Virus record (IMG/VR): IMGVR_UViG_3300034159_000093
Coordinates: 1-35,677 of that record
Reading direction: 5' to 3' (one strand)
From: a virus
Length of the DNA: 35,677 nucleotides
Under the pieces are notes generated by a model. The model ran no database searches, had not been told where the DNA came from, and worked only from the letters and a program-made list of their open reading frames with translations. Shown one piece after another: positions 27,909 through 35,677 of this stretch. The number at the start of each line of letters is the position of its first letter. Position 1 is the stretch's first letter. The position numbers and the translations under genes were made by a program.

Positions 27909-28424
27909 ATGCCAGTCATTGAGGGAGGCTACTCCTACCAGAACGCCGGCGCGCCCGTGGCGGGCACCGACGAGGTGCAGACGCTCACGATCGGGGGCAC
28001 ACCCGAGGGCGGCACCTTCCAGCTCGCCTTCGCCGGCTTCACCACGGCCTTGATCGCCTGGACCGCCGTCGACGCCACCCTGATCGCGGCGATCGACGCG
28101 GCGCTTGAGGCCCTGGCCCCGATCGGTGCCGGCGGCGTCGTCGTCGCCGACGGCACCCTCACCGATGGGATCGGGACGGTGACGATCACCTTCAGCGGGG
28201 CCAACCTGGCCAAGCGCGCCCAGCCCACCATCACGGTGGCCGCCAACAACCTCACCGGGACAGACCCCACGGTGGCGGTGGCAGAGACCACGCCCGGCGT
28301 GGGCGCCACGGCCCTGGGGGCGGCCAAGGGGGCCACGCTGATCGACACGACCAATGGCAAGGCCTACATCAACACCGGCACGGCGGCCGCGCCGACGTGG
28401 GCGGTGATCGGGACGCAGACGTAG
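27909..28424 (+). CDS. Capsid decoration/head-fibre-like protein
   Basis: Encodes 171 residues. Residues 20-120 look like a phage beta-sandwich repeat (TLTIGGTPEGGTFQLAFAGF, ...DAALEALAPIGAGGVVVADG, GTVTITFSGANLAKRAQP). The C-terminal part (LIDTTNGKAYINTGTAAAPT) is of the type seen in head and tail fibres. Its place straight after the major capsid protein suits a head-decoration or head-fibre protein. Carbohydrate binding is possible; not proven. Confidence 0.65.
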   Translation: MPVIEGGYSYQNAGAPVAGTDEVQTLTIGGTPEGGTFQLAFAGFTTALIAWTAVDATLIAAIDAALEALAPIGAGGVVVADGTLTDGIGTVTITFSGANLAKRAQPTITVAANNLTGTDPTVAVAETTPGVGATALGAAKGATLIDTTNGKAYINTGTAAAPTWAVIGTQT

Positions 28425-28483
28425 CCAGCAGACGCGGGGGCCCTTGCCCACGGGCGGGGGCCACGCCCGCAGAGGAGTGAGCG

Positions 28484-28741
28484 ATGCCATTCACGAGCGA
28501 CAAGCGCTACTTCCTGACCGTTGATAGGAGCCGCGCGGTGGAGGAGGGACACCCGGAGGCGGCCTTCCTCCTGGTGGGGGTGGGCGGCGAGCTCGACGAC
28601 GCGACCGCCGAGCGCTACGGCCTCACCAGCGGGCCCAGGGCGAAGGATGGCGGGGAGCAGGCCCCGGCCTCGGCCCTGGCCAGCCCCCAGAAGGCCCAGC
28701 ACGCAAACAAGGTTCGCCTGCCAACGGAGGGGGATAAGTAA
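28484..28741 (+). CDS. Small structural-cluster protein (85 aa)
   Basis: Unrecognised. A short beta-like opening (KRYFLTVDRSRAVEEGHPEA, FLLVGVGGEL) then a flexible tail. Small genes of this kind often lie between capsid and connector genes; a minor head protein is possible. AGGAG six bases upstream of ATG 28484. Coupled to the next gene by a one-base overlap. Confidence 0.6.
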   Translation: MPFTSDKRYFLTVDRSRAVEEGHPEAAFLLVGVGGELDDATAERYGLTSGPRAKDGGEQAPASALASPQKAQHANKVRLPTEGDK

Positions 28742-29334
28742 TGCCCTACGCCAGCGTCGCCGAGTTCCGCGCCAACTTCCCCCAGGTCCCCGCCGGCGCT
28801 GCGGACGATGCCCTGATCGCGGAGAAGCTCGCCGCCGCGACGGCGATCATTGATCAGCGCGTCGGCTTCAGCTTCGGCGCGGCCGCGGCCGCGCCGAAGC
28901 TGATCTACGGCGACGGCACGGGCTACCTGGCCTTGCCGCCCTACGTGGCCGGGAGCATCACCGCGATCACAGCCCCCGACGGCTACAGCGTCCCGGGCTA
29001 CGCGGAGCGCGACGGCCTGCTCGTCGCCACCGACGCGGCCGGGGTGGCGTACCAGCCCGGCGGGACGGGCATCTCCAGCTACGCCTCGTCGACCTGGCGG
29101 GAGGGCGTCCCCTACACCGTGGCCGCGACCTTTGGCTACGCGACCGTCCCGGCGGACATCAAGGAGGCGTGTCTCGAGATCGCCGGCCGCCTCTGGCAGG
29201 GGCGGAACTCCGGCTACAGCGACGTGATCGGGGTGGAGGGGGCCAACGCCGTCGGCTACCAGAAGGCCCTCCCCGCCCTGGTCAAGGCGATCCTCGACAG
29301 CTACAAAGAGCGCTCGAGTCTGGGGGTGTGGTAG
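28741..29334 (+). CDS. Head-tail connector (gp6-like)
   Basis: Encodes 197 residues. Opens MPYASVAEFRANFPQVPAGA, with helices that match HK97 gp6/lambda-type head completion proteins, and ends YQKALPALVKAILDSYKERS. The mixed beta middle has several Gly/Tyr turns. These proteins sit as a ring beneath the portal. Position between capsid and tail genes agrees. The assignment is by pattern and order. Confidence 0.75.
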   Translation: MPYASVAEFRANFPQVPAGAADDALIAEKLAAATAIIDQRVGFSFGAAAAAPKLIYGDGTGYLALPPYVAGSITAITAPDGYSVPGYAERDGLLVATDAAGVAYQPGGTGISSYASSTWREGVPYTVAATFGYATVPADIKEACLEIAGRLWQGRNSGYSDVIGVEGANAVGYQKALPALVKAILDSYKERSSLGVW

Positions 29335-29336
29335 CG

Positions 29337-29660
29337 ATGACGCCAGAAGAGTTCGACAAGCAGCTCACCCCGGCGGCGCTGGAGGATCTGAAGCGGGACG
29401 TCCTCACCCGCATCACCCTGACGGCGGAGGCGGCGGTGAAGCCGCGCGTCCCGGTCCTGACGGGGACCCTTCGGCGCTCGATCACGTCGCGCGTCGACGT
29501 CCAGGCCAGCCTGGGCGCGGTGGGGACCAACGTGATCTACGCGCCCTACGTCAACCGGAAGCGCCGCTTCATGGAGGCGGGGCTAGACGCGGCCCGGCGG
29601 GACGTGGACCGCATCCTCACGGAGGCCGGTGAGGGCTTCTGGGCGAGCGTGATCTCGTGA
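29337..29660 (+). CDS. HK97 gp10-like head-tail/tail completion protein
   Basis: Encodes 107 residues. The typical motif is VPVLTGTLRRSITSRVDVQ followed by GTNVIYAPYVNRKRRFMEAG; both are hallmarks of HK97 gp10-type proteins, which complete the tail end or the connector. ATG 29337 follows GGGGTG. The stop overlaps the next GTG start (GTGA). Confidence 0.8.
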   Translation: MTPEEFDKQLTPAALEDLKRDVLTRITLTAEAAVKPRVPVLTGTLRRSITSRVDVQASLGAVGTNVIYAPYVNRKRRFMEAGLDAARRDVDRILTEAGEGFWASVIS

Positions 29661-30076
29661 GCACGCTCACCATCGCCGAGGCGATCGAGGCCGCCCTGGC
29701 CGCGGTCGAGGGCCTCACCAGGGTCCAGATCGGCGAGCTGGCCACATACCACGCGGGCAGCCCGGTGGCGACGATCACCCTGGCGGGCCAGGGGTTCAGC
29801 GCCCCCGGCCAGATCTCGGCCCGCCGGCCGCGCTACCTGGTGCGGGTCTGGCTCCTCTCCCAGGACTTCACCGAGGCGGAGCGGGATCTCTTGACGCTGG
29901 CGGACCGCGTGGTCACCGCGATCGAGGCGGACCCGCAGCTGGGCGGGGCCGTCGTGAGCGGCCTGGCCCGCATCATCGAGCAGACCTCCGGCTGGGCGGT
30001 GGTGGCGGGCTCCCAGCCCCACCGCATCCTGGACACGACGATCGAGGTAGTGAACAAGGTGGCATATGGCAGCTGA
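29657..30076 (+). CDS. Tail terminator/tail completion-like protein
   Basis: Encodes 139 residues. Pattern: IAEAIEAALAAVEGLTRVQI..., RPRYLVRVWLLSQDFTEAER..., then DTTIEVVNKVAYG, like small tail terminator proteins that cap the tube and join head to tail. GTG start at 29657. It overlaps the following gene by 11 bases. Confidence comes from size, order and fold style. Confidence 0.65.
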   Translation: MSTLTIAEAIEAALAAVEGLTRVQIGELATYHAGSPVATITLAGQGFSAPGQISARRPRYLVRVWLLSQDFTEAERDLLTLADRVVTAIEADPQLGGAVVSGLARIIEQTSGWAVVAGSQPHRILDTTIEVVNKVAYGS

Positions 30077-30323
30077 CCCCCAGGCGGTCCTGTACCGCTA
30101 TGACGCGAAGAAGAACACCACCCCCGCGGTGAAGGACGCCCAGGGGGTAGAGGTCCGGCCGGCCGAGACGATCGCCTACCTCCCCGGGGTCCCGCTCCGG
30201 GACCTCACCCGGGAGGACTGGGAGGCCCTCCCCGAGCACACCCAGGCTGCGGTGGCGGGGAGCGACTTCTACGTGGCCACCGAGCACGCCCCGAAGCGCA
30301 AGGCTCCGAAGGCGGAGGAGTAA
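30066..30323 (+). CDS. Small tail-region protein (85 aa)
   Basis: Function not recognised. Compact N-terminal part (VLYRYDAKKNTTPAVKDAQG, YLPGVPLRDLTREDWEALPE) and a basic C-terminal tail (HAPKRKAPKAEE). Lies before the tail tube gene, overlapping the previous one. ATG 30066 with AAGG. Confidence 0.6.
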   Translation: MAADPQAVLYRYDAKKNTTPAVKDAQGVEVRPAETIAYLPGVPLRDLTREDWEALPEHTQAAVAGSDFYVATEHAPKRKAPKAEE

Positions 30324-30326
30324 CTC

Positions 30327-31337
30327 ATGGCCTACGAGACTGCCTTTGAATACTTTTCCATCGCGCTGGAGGCCGCGCGCGGGACGGCGGTGGACCCGCC
30401 GACGCACCGCTTGCCGCTGAAGGGCACGATCACGCCCCGCGAAGAACGCTTCTACCCGGAGATGGGCACGGGCACGCTGGCCGCCAATACGCAGAGCGTC
30501 ACGATCAAACGCTGGTCCGAGTGGTCCTGCGCTGGCGGCCTGGACAGCCTCTACGGGCCCGTGTACGGCAACATGCTCTTCGCCCCAGTCACCAGCCCCA
30601 CGACCCCGGGCGGGGCAACCACGGCCCGCCTCTGGGCGTTTGTCCGGGCCATGACCGCCGACACGATCAAGAGTGCGACGGGCTACTGGGGCGACCCAAA
30701 CGTCCAGATCTTCCGCACGGTCTACAACCTGCCCGAGACGTTCACGATCGCCGCCGATGCCAGCAGCACCGACGGTGCGACGATCGAGCTCAGCGGGCGC
30801 GGCAAGTTCCCGACGAAGAACGCCCCCGGCAGTGTCCCCGCGATGCTCACCAACCCGCCAATCCTGGTGCCTGGCAAGATGCAGCTCTGGATCGACACCG
30901 CGAGCGCGATCGGCACGACGGCGATCGCGGACGCCCGGCTGGTGGGCGTGTCCTACAGCTGCCCCACCGGGGTCACGTATAAATCCAACGCCCAGGGGCC
31001 CACCTCGGATCTGAGTTTCTCCGGGACTGGCCGCACGAAGACCGCCCCGGAGCTCAAGATCCGGCTCGAGGTTCCGGACACAACCCAGTTTGACAGCTAC
31101 ACCGGCTCGAGCGGCGACACGATCCACAAGATTCGCGTGCGAATCAACGGCGGCCTGATCGAGAGCACCTTCTACCACTACGCGGAGCTGGACATTTACG
31201 GCCCGCTCACCAACCCCACGTGGGGCGAGCTCGAGGGCAGCAACCGCACGCTCGAGTTCACGATCCCCGGTCACTACGATGCGACCCTGGGGAGCGATGC
31301 CCGCGTGGCCTTTCAGAACAATCGTACGAGTCTGTAG
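30327..31337 (+). CDS. Major tail (tube) protein
   Basis: Encodes 336 residues. The beginning (AFEYFSIALEAARGTAVDPP) and the beta-rich body (TITPREERFYPEMGTGTL, ELSGRGKFPTKN, AELDIYGPLTNP) fit major tail tube proteins of siphoviruses. It would polymerise along the tape measure to form the tail tube. A long non-contractile tail is implied, as no sheath gene is present. GGAGGAG six bases before ATG 30327. Confidence 0.8.
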   Translation: MAYETAFEYFSIALEAARGTAVDPPTHRLPLKGTITPREERFYPEMGTGTLAANTQSVTIKRWSEWSCAGGLDSLYGPVYGNMLFAPVTSPTTPGGATTARLWAFVRAMTADTIKSATGYWGDPNVQIFRTVYNLPETFTIAADASSTDGATIELSGRGKFPTKNAPGSVPAMLTNPPILVPGKMQLWIDTASAIGTTAIADARLVGVSYSCPTGVTYKSNAQGPTSDLSFSGTGRTKTAPELKIRLEVPDTTQFDSYTGSSGDTIHKIRVRINGGLIESTFYHYAELDIYGPLTNPTWGELEGSNRTLEFTIPGHYDATLGSDARVAFQNNRTSL

Positions 31338-31346
31338 GAGGTGGCT

Positions 31347-31832
31347 ATGTTCGTACCTGACAGCGCGTCCCCGGAGACGCGCGTGGCCTGCTACCAACTC
31401 CCAGACGGGACGCTCGGGGCGCTCGAGGCCCTGGCCTGGGCGAGCTTCCGCCAGGGCCTGGACCTCGACACGGCGGCGCGGGCGAATGTGATCTGGATAG
31501 CGGCCCGCATGGGCTACGCCCGCAAGGCGGCGGTCCAGGACGCCCTCGTACGCCTCACGGTGGGCGGCGGCGGGCTGGCCTTCGGCGCGCACCAGCTGGC
31601 CCTCCTGCGCCACAACATCCTGGCCTGGGAGGGGCCCGCCTTCGCGGGGGTGGCCTGCACCGGGGAGATGGTCGATCGGCTCGACCCGGACGAGCCGCTG
31701 CCCGCTTTTGCGCTCGAGGAGATCGCCCGCCGCAACCCCATGCGGAGATCCCCCGACCCAAAAGCACGCGGCGCCAGTGGCTCACCCGCCGCTGGCGCGC
31801 GGCTCTCGACGGACGCCACACGGGCCACGTAG
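31347..31832 (+). CDS. Tail assembly chaperone, short form (G-like)
   Basis: Encodes 161 residues in the zero frame from ATG 31347 (AGGAGG five bases upstream). The body (LGALEALAWASFRQGLDLDT, LAFGAHQLALLRHNILAWEG) is the usual helical chaperone. It lies between tube and tape measure genes, exactly where lambda G and GT are. The last ~20 residues after the slip site are low-complexity, consistent with being only the unshifted end. Confidence 0.75.
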   Translation: MFVPDSASPETRVACYQLPDGTLGALEALAWASFRQGLDLDTAARANVIWIAARMGYARKAAVQDALVRLTVGGGGLAFGAHQLALLRHNILAWEGPAFAGVACTGEMVDRLDPDEPLPAFALEEIARRNPMRRSPDPKARGASGSPAAGARLSTDATRAT

Positions 31833-32065
31833 GGGACTACGACCTCCACGTCACCCTGGCGATGCGCTTCGGCTGGCCGCCCGGCCTGGTGGATAGCCTG
31901 GACCCGGACTTCGTGGAGGAGCTGGCGGCCCGGATCAACGCTGGCCACGAGCGGGAGCGGGACGCGGCCGAGCGGGCCCGACGAGAGCGGGAGCGCCAGG
32001 GGCGGCGCGGGCGCTACAACGGCATGCCGGGTCGCTACGTGGTCGCGTCGGTTCCGGTGGACTAG
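31347..32065 (+). CDS. Tail assembly chaperone, frameshifted long form (GT-like)
   Basis: The product of a -1 slip at 31757-31763: 139 residues shared with the short form, then 100 from the -1 frame, about 239 in all. The -1 frame is open through the whole overlap and ends with a good chaperone-like tail (FVEELAARINAGHERERDAA, YVVASVPVD). No start with a ribosome site exists for the second part alone. In lambda-like phages the shifted form holds the tube monomers on the tape measure. Encoded as two overlapping frames; the true span joins 31347-31763 and 31763-32065. Confidence 0.75.
31757..31763 (+). promoter_or_regulatory. -1 frameshift slippery site CCCAAAA
   Basis: In the zero frame the codons are CCA-AAA preceded by C, a perfect X XXY YYZ heptamer (C CCA AAA). 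After the slip, reading is CCC AAA AGC. It falls where the zero and -1 frames both stay open. GC-rich sequence after it can form a stimulating structure. Confidence 0.85.
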
Positions 32066-32077
32066 GGAGGGGAGACC

Positions 32078-33661
32078 ATGGCATCCCAGGCGGTCCTCGA
32101 GCTCATCCTCAAACTGAAAGACGAGGCCTCCGCCGGGCTGAAGGGCGTGGGCTCGAACCTGGCCGGCCTGGCTGGCCCCGCCGCGCTGGGCGCCGCCGGC
32201 CTGGCCGCCGCGGGCGTGGCCGCGATCGGGGCCTCCGCCTTCAACACCGCGAACGACCTGGACCAGGCCACGGCCCGCATTCAGGACGGGCTGGGCCTGA
32301 CGGTGGATGAGGCCGAGCGGCTGGGGGCCGTCGCCACGGACGTCTTCGCCAATAATTTCGGGGAGAGCATCGACGACGCGGCGGCGGCGCTCGTGACCGT
32401 GCGCCAGAATATGCAGGGGCTGGACGCCTCGCAGCTGCAGGGGGCCACGGAGGCGGCCTTCAATCTTCAGAGCGCCTTCGGGGTGGATCTCGCCGACTCG
32501 ACCAACGCGGCCAACACCCTGATGAGCAACTTCGGCCTGACCTCGCAGCAGGCGTTTGACTTCATCGCCTCCGGGATGGCCCAGGGCCTGAACTCCTCCG
32601 GCGATTTCCTCGACACGATCGGCGAGTACTCGACGCAGTTCGCGAACGGCGGGGCCGACGCGGGGCAGTTCTTCTCTACGCTCGAGAGCGGCCTGCAGGG
32701 CGGCATGCTGGGGACCGATAAGGCGGCGGACCTCTTCAAAGAGTTCCGCCTCCGCATCCAGGACGGGAGCGACACCACGATCGCGGGCCTCTCCCAGCTG
32801 GGCCTCAGCTGGGAGGAGATCAACGCGGGCCTGGCCGACGGGAGCATCACCGCGGCGGACGCCTTCACGCTGGTTCAGGACGCGATCAGCGCGACGGAAG
32901 ACCCGACGGTGCGCATGCAGGCGGGCGCCGCGCTGATGGGCTCCCAGTTCGAGGACCTGGGCGACTCGGCCGTCGCCGGGATCTCCCTGGCGACCACGTC
33001 GCTCGAGGATATGGCCGGGGCCAGTGAGAACACGGGCGCGCAGGGCGCCACCTTCTCCGCTCGCTTCGAGGGCAGCATGCGCAAGCTGCAGGTGGCGCTG
33101 CTCCCAGTGGGGGAGGAGCTGCTCAAGCTGGCCGAGCAGTACATGCCCTACGTGGAGCAGGCACTCGAGGCGCTGGCCCCGTGGATCGCCGAGCATCTCC
33201 CGAAGGCGATCGAGGGCCTCATGGCGTGGTGGACCGATCTGAACGAGGGGATCTGGGTGGTCCAGACCGCCCTGGGCCAGGTCCAGACCGCGATCCAGCC
33301 GCTGATCGACGCCTTCGGGAACCTCTGGAACAGCGTGAGCAGCGTCGGGGACGCCCTCCCCGACTGGCTCACCCCCGGCAGCCCCACCCCGCTCGAGCTG
33401 GGCCTGGACGGCATCAGCCGAGCTATGGACGACCTGGCCGGCGGGGAGCTCCCGCGGCTTACGGCGGGCCTGGATCTGACGGCGCCCAGCATCGCGCCCC
33501 TGGCGGCGGAGGGCGGGGGCCTGGCCGCGGGCGGCGGCGGCGGGATCAGCATCGTCGTGAACGTGGGCGGGAACGTGACCACGGAGCGGGACCTGGTGGA
33601 GGCGGTCCGGTCCGGGCTGATCGCGATCGGGCGCAACAACGTCAGCGCGGGGATACCCTGA
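32078..33661 (+). CDS. Tape measure protein
   Basis: Encodes 527 residues. Helical N-terminus (LILKLKDEASAGLKGVGSNL), a hydrophobic Ala/Gly stretch (36-55) and central TP901-type core (GLTVDEAERLGAVATDVFAN, NMQGLDASQLQGATEAAFNL). The C-terminus is Gly-rich. Tape measure length sets tail length. At about 1.5 Angstrom per residue this gives roughly 75-80 nm, a short siphovirus tail. GGGAGG just upstream of ATG 32078. Confidence 0.87.
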   Translation: MASQAVLELILKLKDEASAGLKGVGSNLAGLAGPAALGAAGLAAAGVAAIGASAFNTANDLDQATARIQDGLGLTVDEAERLGAVATDVFANNFGESIDDAAAALVTVRQNMQGLDASQLQGATEAAFNLQSAFGVDLADSTNAANTLMSNFGLTSQQAFDFIASGMAQGLNSSGDFLDTIGEYSTQFANGGADAGQFFSTLESGLQGGMLGTDKAADLFKEFRLRIQDGSDTTIAGLSQLGLSWEEINAGLADGSITAADAFTLVQDAISATEDPTVRMQAGAALMGSQFEDLGDSAVAGISLATTSLEDMAGASENTGAQGATFSARFEGSMRKLQVALLPVGEELLKLAEQYMPYVEQALEALAPWIAEHLPKAIEGLMAWWTDLNEGIWVVQTALGQVQTAIQPLIDAFGNLWNSVSSVGDALPDWLTPGSPTPLELGLDGISRAMDDLAGGELPRLTAGLDLTAPSIAPLAAEGGGLAAGGGGGISIVVNVGGNVTTERDLVEAVRSGLIAIGRNNVSAGIP

Positions 33662-35385
33662 TGGCTACCTGGCCCCAGCTCTCCATCGAAATAAGCTTTG
33701 ACAGCGACGCCATCCCGGTCTTCAAGCAAAGTGACGCGGACTGGGATAGCGGGACGGGGACCTGGCTAGGGACCGACGCCTCCTGGACGTCTGTCACCAG
33801 CTACGTCCTGGCCTTCGGCTACACCCGCGGCCGCCAGCGCCAGCTGGCCCGGATTGAGGCCGGGACCGCCTACCTGACCCTGGACAATGCGGACGGGCGC
33901 TTCGACCCGGAGAACACATCCAGCCCCTACTACGGGGCCGGAACCGCGATGCGCCCGGGGAAGCACCTCCGGATCTCCGCCCAGCACGGCGGGCTGACCT
34001 ACGACCTCTTCTATGGGATGGTCACCGCCTGGAGGCCGGAGGAGCTGAGCCGGGCCGGGAGCCCCATCGTCCGGGTGGAGGCGGCGGACATGATCGCCTG
34101 GATCGCCCGCGGGGACTTCTCCTGGAACTACGGATCGAGCCAGAGCGGGACCATCGTCGGCTATCTCCTCCAGGAGATCCTCAAAATCCCAAGCTCCGCC
34201 TTCCTGCTCCTAGACGAGGGGGCGACCCTGGTCCAGGACGCCCCGGCGGCCACCGGGAACCCGTGGAGCGAGATCCAGGCGGTGGCCGAGGGTGAGGAGG
34301 GCCTCGTCTTCGTCAACGGGGCGGGGAAGTTCGTCTACCACGACCACACCCACCGATTCGCCCGGGAGCGCTCGATTGTGCTGCAGGCCCAGTTTGACAA
34401 TGACCCCACCGCGATCGCGGGCGGGGCGCTGCCCTTCACGAGCGCCGCCTTCGTCGCGGACGAGACGGAGTTCTACACCCGGGTCACCACCACCCGGGCC
34501 GGCGGGTCCCCCCAGACGATCACCATTGATTACTTTGGGAACCCGCTCCCGGACCGCTTCTTCGTGCGGGAGTATCGCCGGGGCGTCCGGAGCTTCTCAG
34601 AGGCGGGCGCCCTGAACGCCTCCCGCCGGCTGGCGGACCGCTTCCGCGCCCTGTTTGTGGACCACCACCTCCGCCAGCACACCAGCGTCACGATCGCGCC
34701 GGTGGCCGGCCCGGCCGCGCTCTGGCCCGTGGCCCTCGGCCTTGAGATCTCGGACCAGGTCCAGGTCCGAGAGCGGCTGTACCCCGGCGCGCGGAGCCGA
34801 CTGAGCCGGGCGTTTGTCGAGGGCATGACCGTGGACGTTGACCTGGTCAGCCTAGCCTGGACCACCACGTTCCGCCTGAGCCGGGCGCTGTCGGCGTACT
34901 TCTGGAATATCAGGGGGAAGGGCGTGGCATTTCCAACATTCCCACTCGCGAACGATCTGTACTTCCGGCAGGACCTGGGCCTCCTGTGCTTTTACGACGG
35001 CTTCCGCTGGCTCACTACCGAAGTATCCGAGGTGGCGTTCACGTCGCTCTATAATCAGCCGTTTAGCGCAGGGCCGCTCAACACGCTCTGGCTGCCGAAG
35101 ACCAGCTACAGTCGATACCTCGTCGACATCCGCCTCCAGACAGCGGTGGCGACAACGAACAACGGATCAAACTATTGGACGGCGACGGTATACAGCTACA
35201 ACGGCGGGGCGAACCTCGGCAGCGCGAACACCGCGAGCAACAGCGCAAACGTGCGGGTCGACGTGAAAATCACCCCGTCATCCGCCGTCGTCGACGATAG
35301 TCTCTCCATCCAGATCACCAAAACCGGGAGCCCCGGAAGCCTGGAAGTCGTCGCCGTTTTGCGGCACCGCCTGATCGTCACCTAA
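33661..35385 (+). CDS. Distal tail/baseplate protein
   Basis: Encodes 574 residues from ATG 33661, overlapping the tape measure stop (TGATG). The frame open upstream only shadows that gene. Residues 40-200 resemble phage tail proteins around the tip (RGRQRQLARIEAGTAYLTLD, NADGRFDPENTSSPYYGAGT). The last ~130 residues, after about 440, are different: Asn/Ser/Thr-rich and less basic (NNGSNYWTATVYSYNGGANL), as in a receptor- or sugar-binding beta domain. A chimeric host-range tip is likely. Confidence 0.75.
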   Translation: MATWPQLSIEISFDSDAIPVFKQSDADWDSGTGTWLGTDASWTSVTSYVLAFGYTRGRQRQLARIEAGTAYLTLDNADGRFDPENTSSPYYGAGTAMRPGKHLRISAQHGGLTYDLFYGMVTAWRPEELSRAGSPIVRVEAADMIAWIARGDFSWNYGSSQSGTIVGYLLQEILKIPSSAFLLLDEGATLVQDAPAATGNPWSEIQAVAEGEEGLVFVNGAGKFVYHDHTHRFARERSIVLQAQFDNDPTAIAGGALPFTSAAFVADETEFYTRVTTTRAGGSPQTITIDYFGNPLPDRFFVREYRRGVRSFSEAGALNASRRLADRFRALFVDHHLRQHTSVTIAPVAGPAALWPVALGLEISDQVQVRERLYPGARSRLSRAFVEGMTVDVDLVSLAWTTTFRLSRALSAYFWNIRGKGVAFPTFPLANDLYFRQDLGLLCFYDGFRWLTTEVSEVAFTSLYNQPFSAGPLNTLWLPKTSYSRYLVDIRLQTAVATTNNGSNYWTATVYSYNGGANLGSANTASNSANVRVDVKITPSSAVVDDSLSIQITKTGSPGSLEVVAVLRHRLIVT

Positions 35386-35397
35386 AGGAGATCCCCT

Positions 35398-35637
35398 ATG
35401 CCCCGCAAAGAAGAGTTCGTCGCCGACGCCCGCCGCTATGCCCGCGCGATCTGGGACAACCTGAACGCGCTCCAGGCCCTCCAGGCGGAGTGGAACGCCC
35501 TCGATTACGGCAACACCCTCGGCACGCACGAGGGCCTGGTGCCGACGGATGTGGGCAGCGTGGTCTTCGACACCGCGACCGCGCTGCGGGCGACGCTGGC
35601 GGCCGGCCACGCCACCAACCTTGCCAAGCTGCTGTAG
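35398..35637 (+). CDS. Small last late gene (79 aa)
   Basis: Function unknown. AAAGGAG upstream of ATG 35398. Helical (FVADARRYARAIWDNLNALQ), then a Gly/Val-rich turn (YGNTLGTHEGLVPTDVGSVV) and a helical end. It follows the tail protein, so it may be a tail accessory or tip chaperone. Its 3' end is repeated at window positions 1-49 because of circularity. The terminator at 69-103 lies just after it on the circle. Confidence 0.7.
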   Translation: MPRKEEFVADARRYARAIWDNLNALQALQAEWNALDYGNTLGTHEGLVPTDVGSVVFDTATALRATLAAGHATNLAKLL

Positions 35638-35677
35638 CCGGGCGCGAGAATCAAAAAGCACCCCCCTCCTCGTGCTG
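35589..35677. repeat. Right copy of 89-bp direct terminal repeat
   Basis: Identical to 1-89. Joining the copies gives a 35,588-bp circle with all genes intact across the junction: the last late gene ends and the bidirectional terminator follows, complete. Confidence 0.95.

Noticed and set aside
29973-33196. Two very long minus-strand ORFs opposite tail genes
   Set aside because: Composition is that of an antisense shadow; plus-strand genes have recognisable products and ribosome sites.
1-35677. CRISPR array, tRNA, rRNA or insertion sequence
   Set aside because: No regularly spaced repeats, cloverleaf, rRNA segment or transposase found by reading.

Overview
The window is a complete, G+C-rich genome of a temperate tailed phage (siphovirus type, HK97 capsid). 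The first 89 bases (1-89) recur exactly as the last 89 (35589-35677). The molecule is therefore circular, or circularly assembled, with a unit of 35,588 bp; a genuine short terminal repeat is not excluded. The host cannot be fixed from sequence alone. High G+C, a peptidoglycan-cutting endolysin and the lack of an obvious outer-membrane lysis gene suggest a G+C-rich bacterium. Chloroflexota is a guess from protein style only.

Layout. (1) 116-11484, minus strand: three membrane or translocation proteins, including an FtsK/TraB-like DNA translocase (1239-2831); an actin-like ParM with a ribbon-helix-helix ParR (2992-4201); a tightly overlapping set of small unknown genes with a ParB-like protein (4250-8954); a replication module (8951-10791) with a stand-alone DnaA domain IV, an initiator carrying a DnaA domain I-like C-terminus and an origin-like repeat cluster inside its gene, and a winged-helix protein; and two small genes, one a multi-pass membrane protein (10865-11484). 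(2) 11549-13443: tyrosine recombinase 1 behind an attenuator-like leader, a weakly coding region, and a lysogeny switch with a Cro/CI-type repressor, divergent promoters and three AGATCT-centred operators. (3) 13443-18370, plus strand: early genes (GIY-YIG-like, ASCH-like, secreted and unknown proteins), then tyrosine recombinase 2. (4) 18371-18970: a promoter-to-terminator interval with no convincing protein gene, a candidate structured RNA. (5) 19051-35637, plus strand: the late operon, in order endolysin (glycosidase-like domain plus amidase), small lysis-type genes, terminase small and large subunits, portal fused to a MuF domain, protease, capsid, connectors, tail tube, frameshifted tail chaperones, tape measure, tail protein and a small last gene.

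How it works together. The repressor holds the plus-strand early promoter shut in the lysogen while the minus-strand block maintains the element. ParM/ParR, a ParB-like protein, an autonomous replication module and an FtsK/TraB-like pump are typical of plasmids rather than integrated prophages. The main inference is that this is a phage-plasmid: a phage whose prophage can replicate and segregate as an extrachromosomal circle. The two tyrosine recombinases would serve integration and/or multimer resolution. The late operon is an ordinary HK97-type morphogenesis cluster, with a clear -1 frameshift site in the tail chaperone genes.
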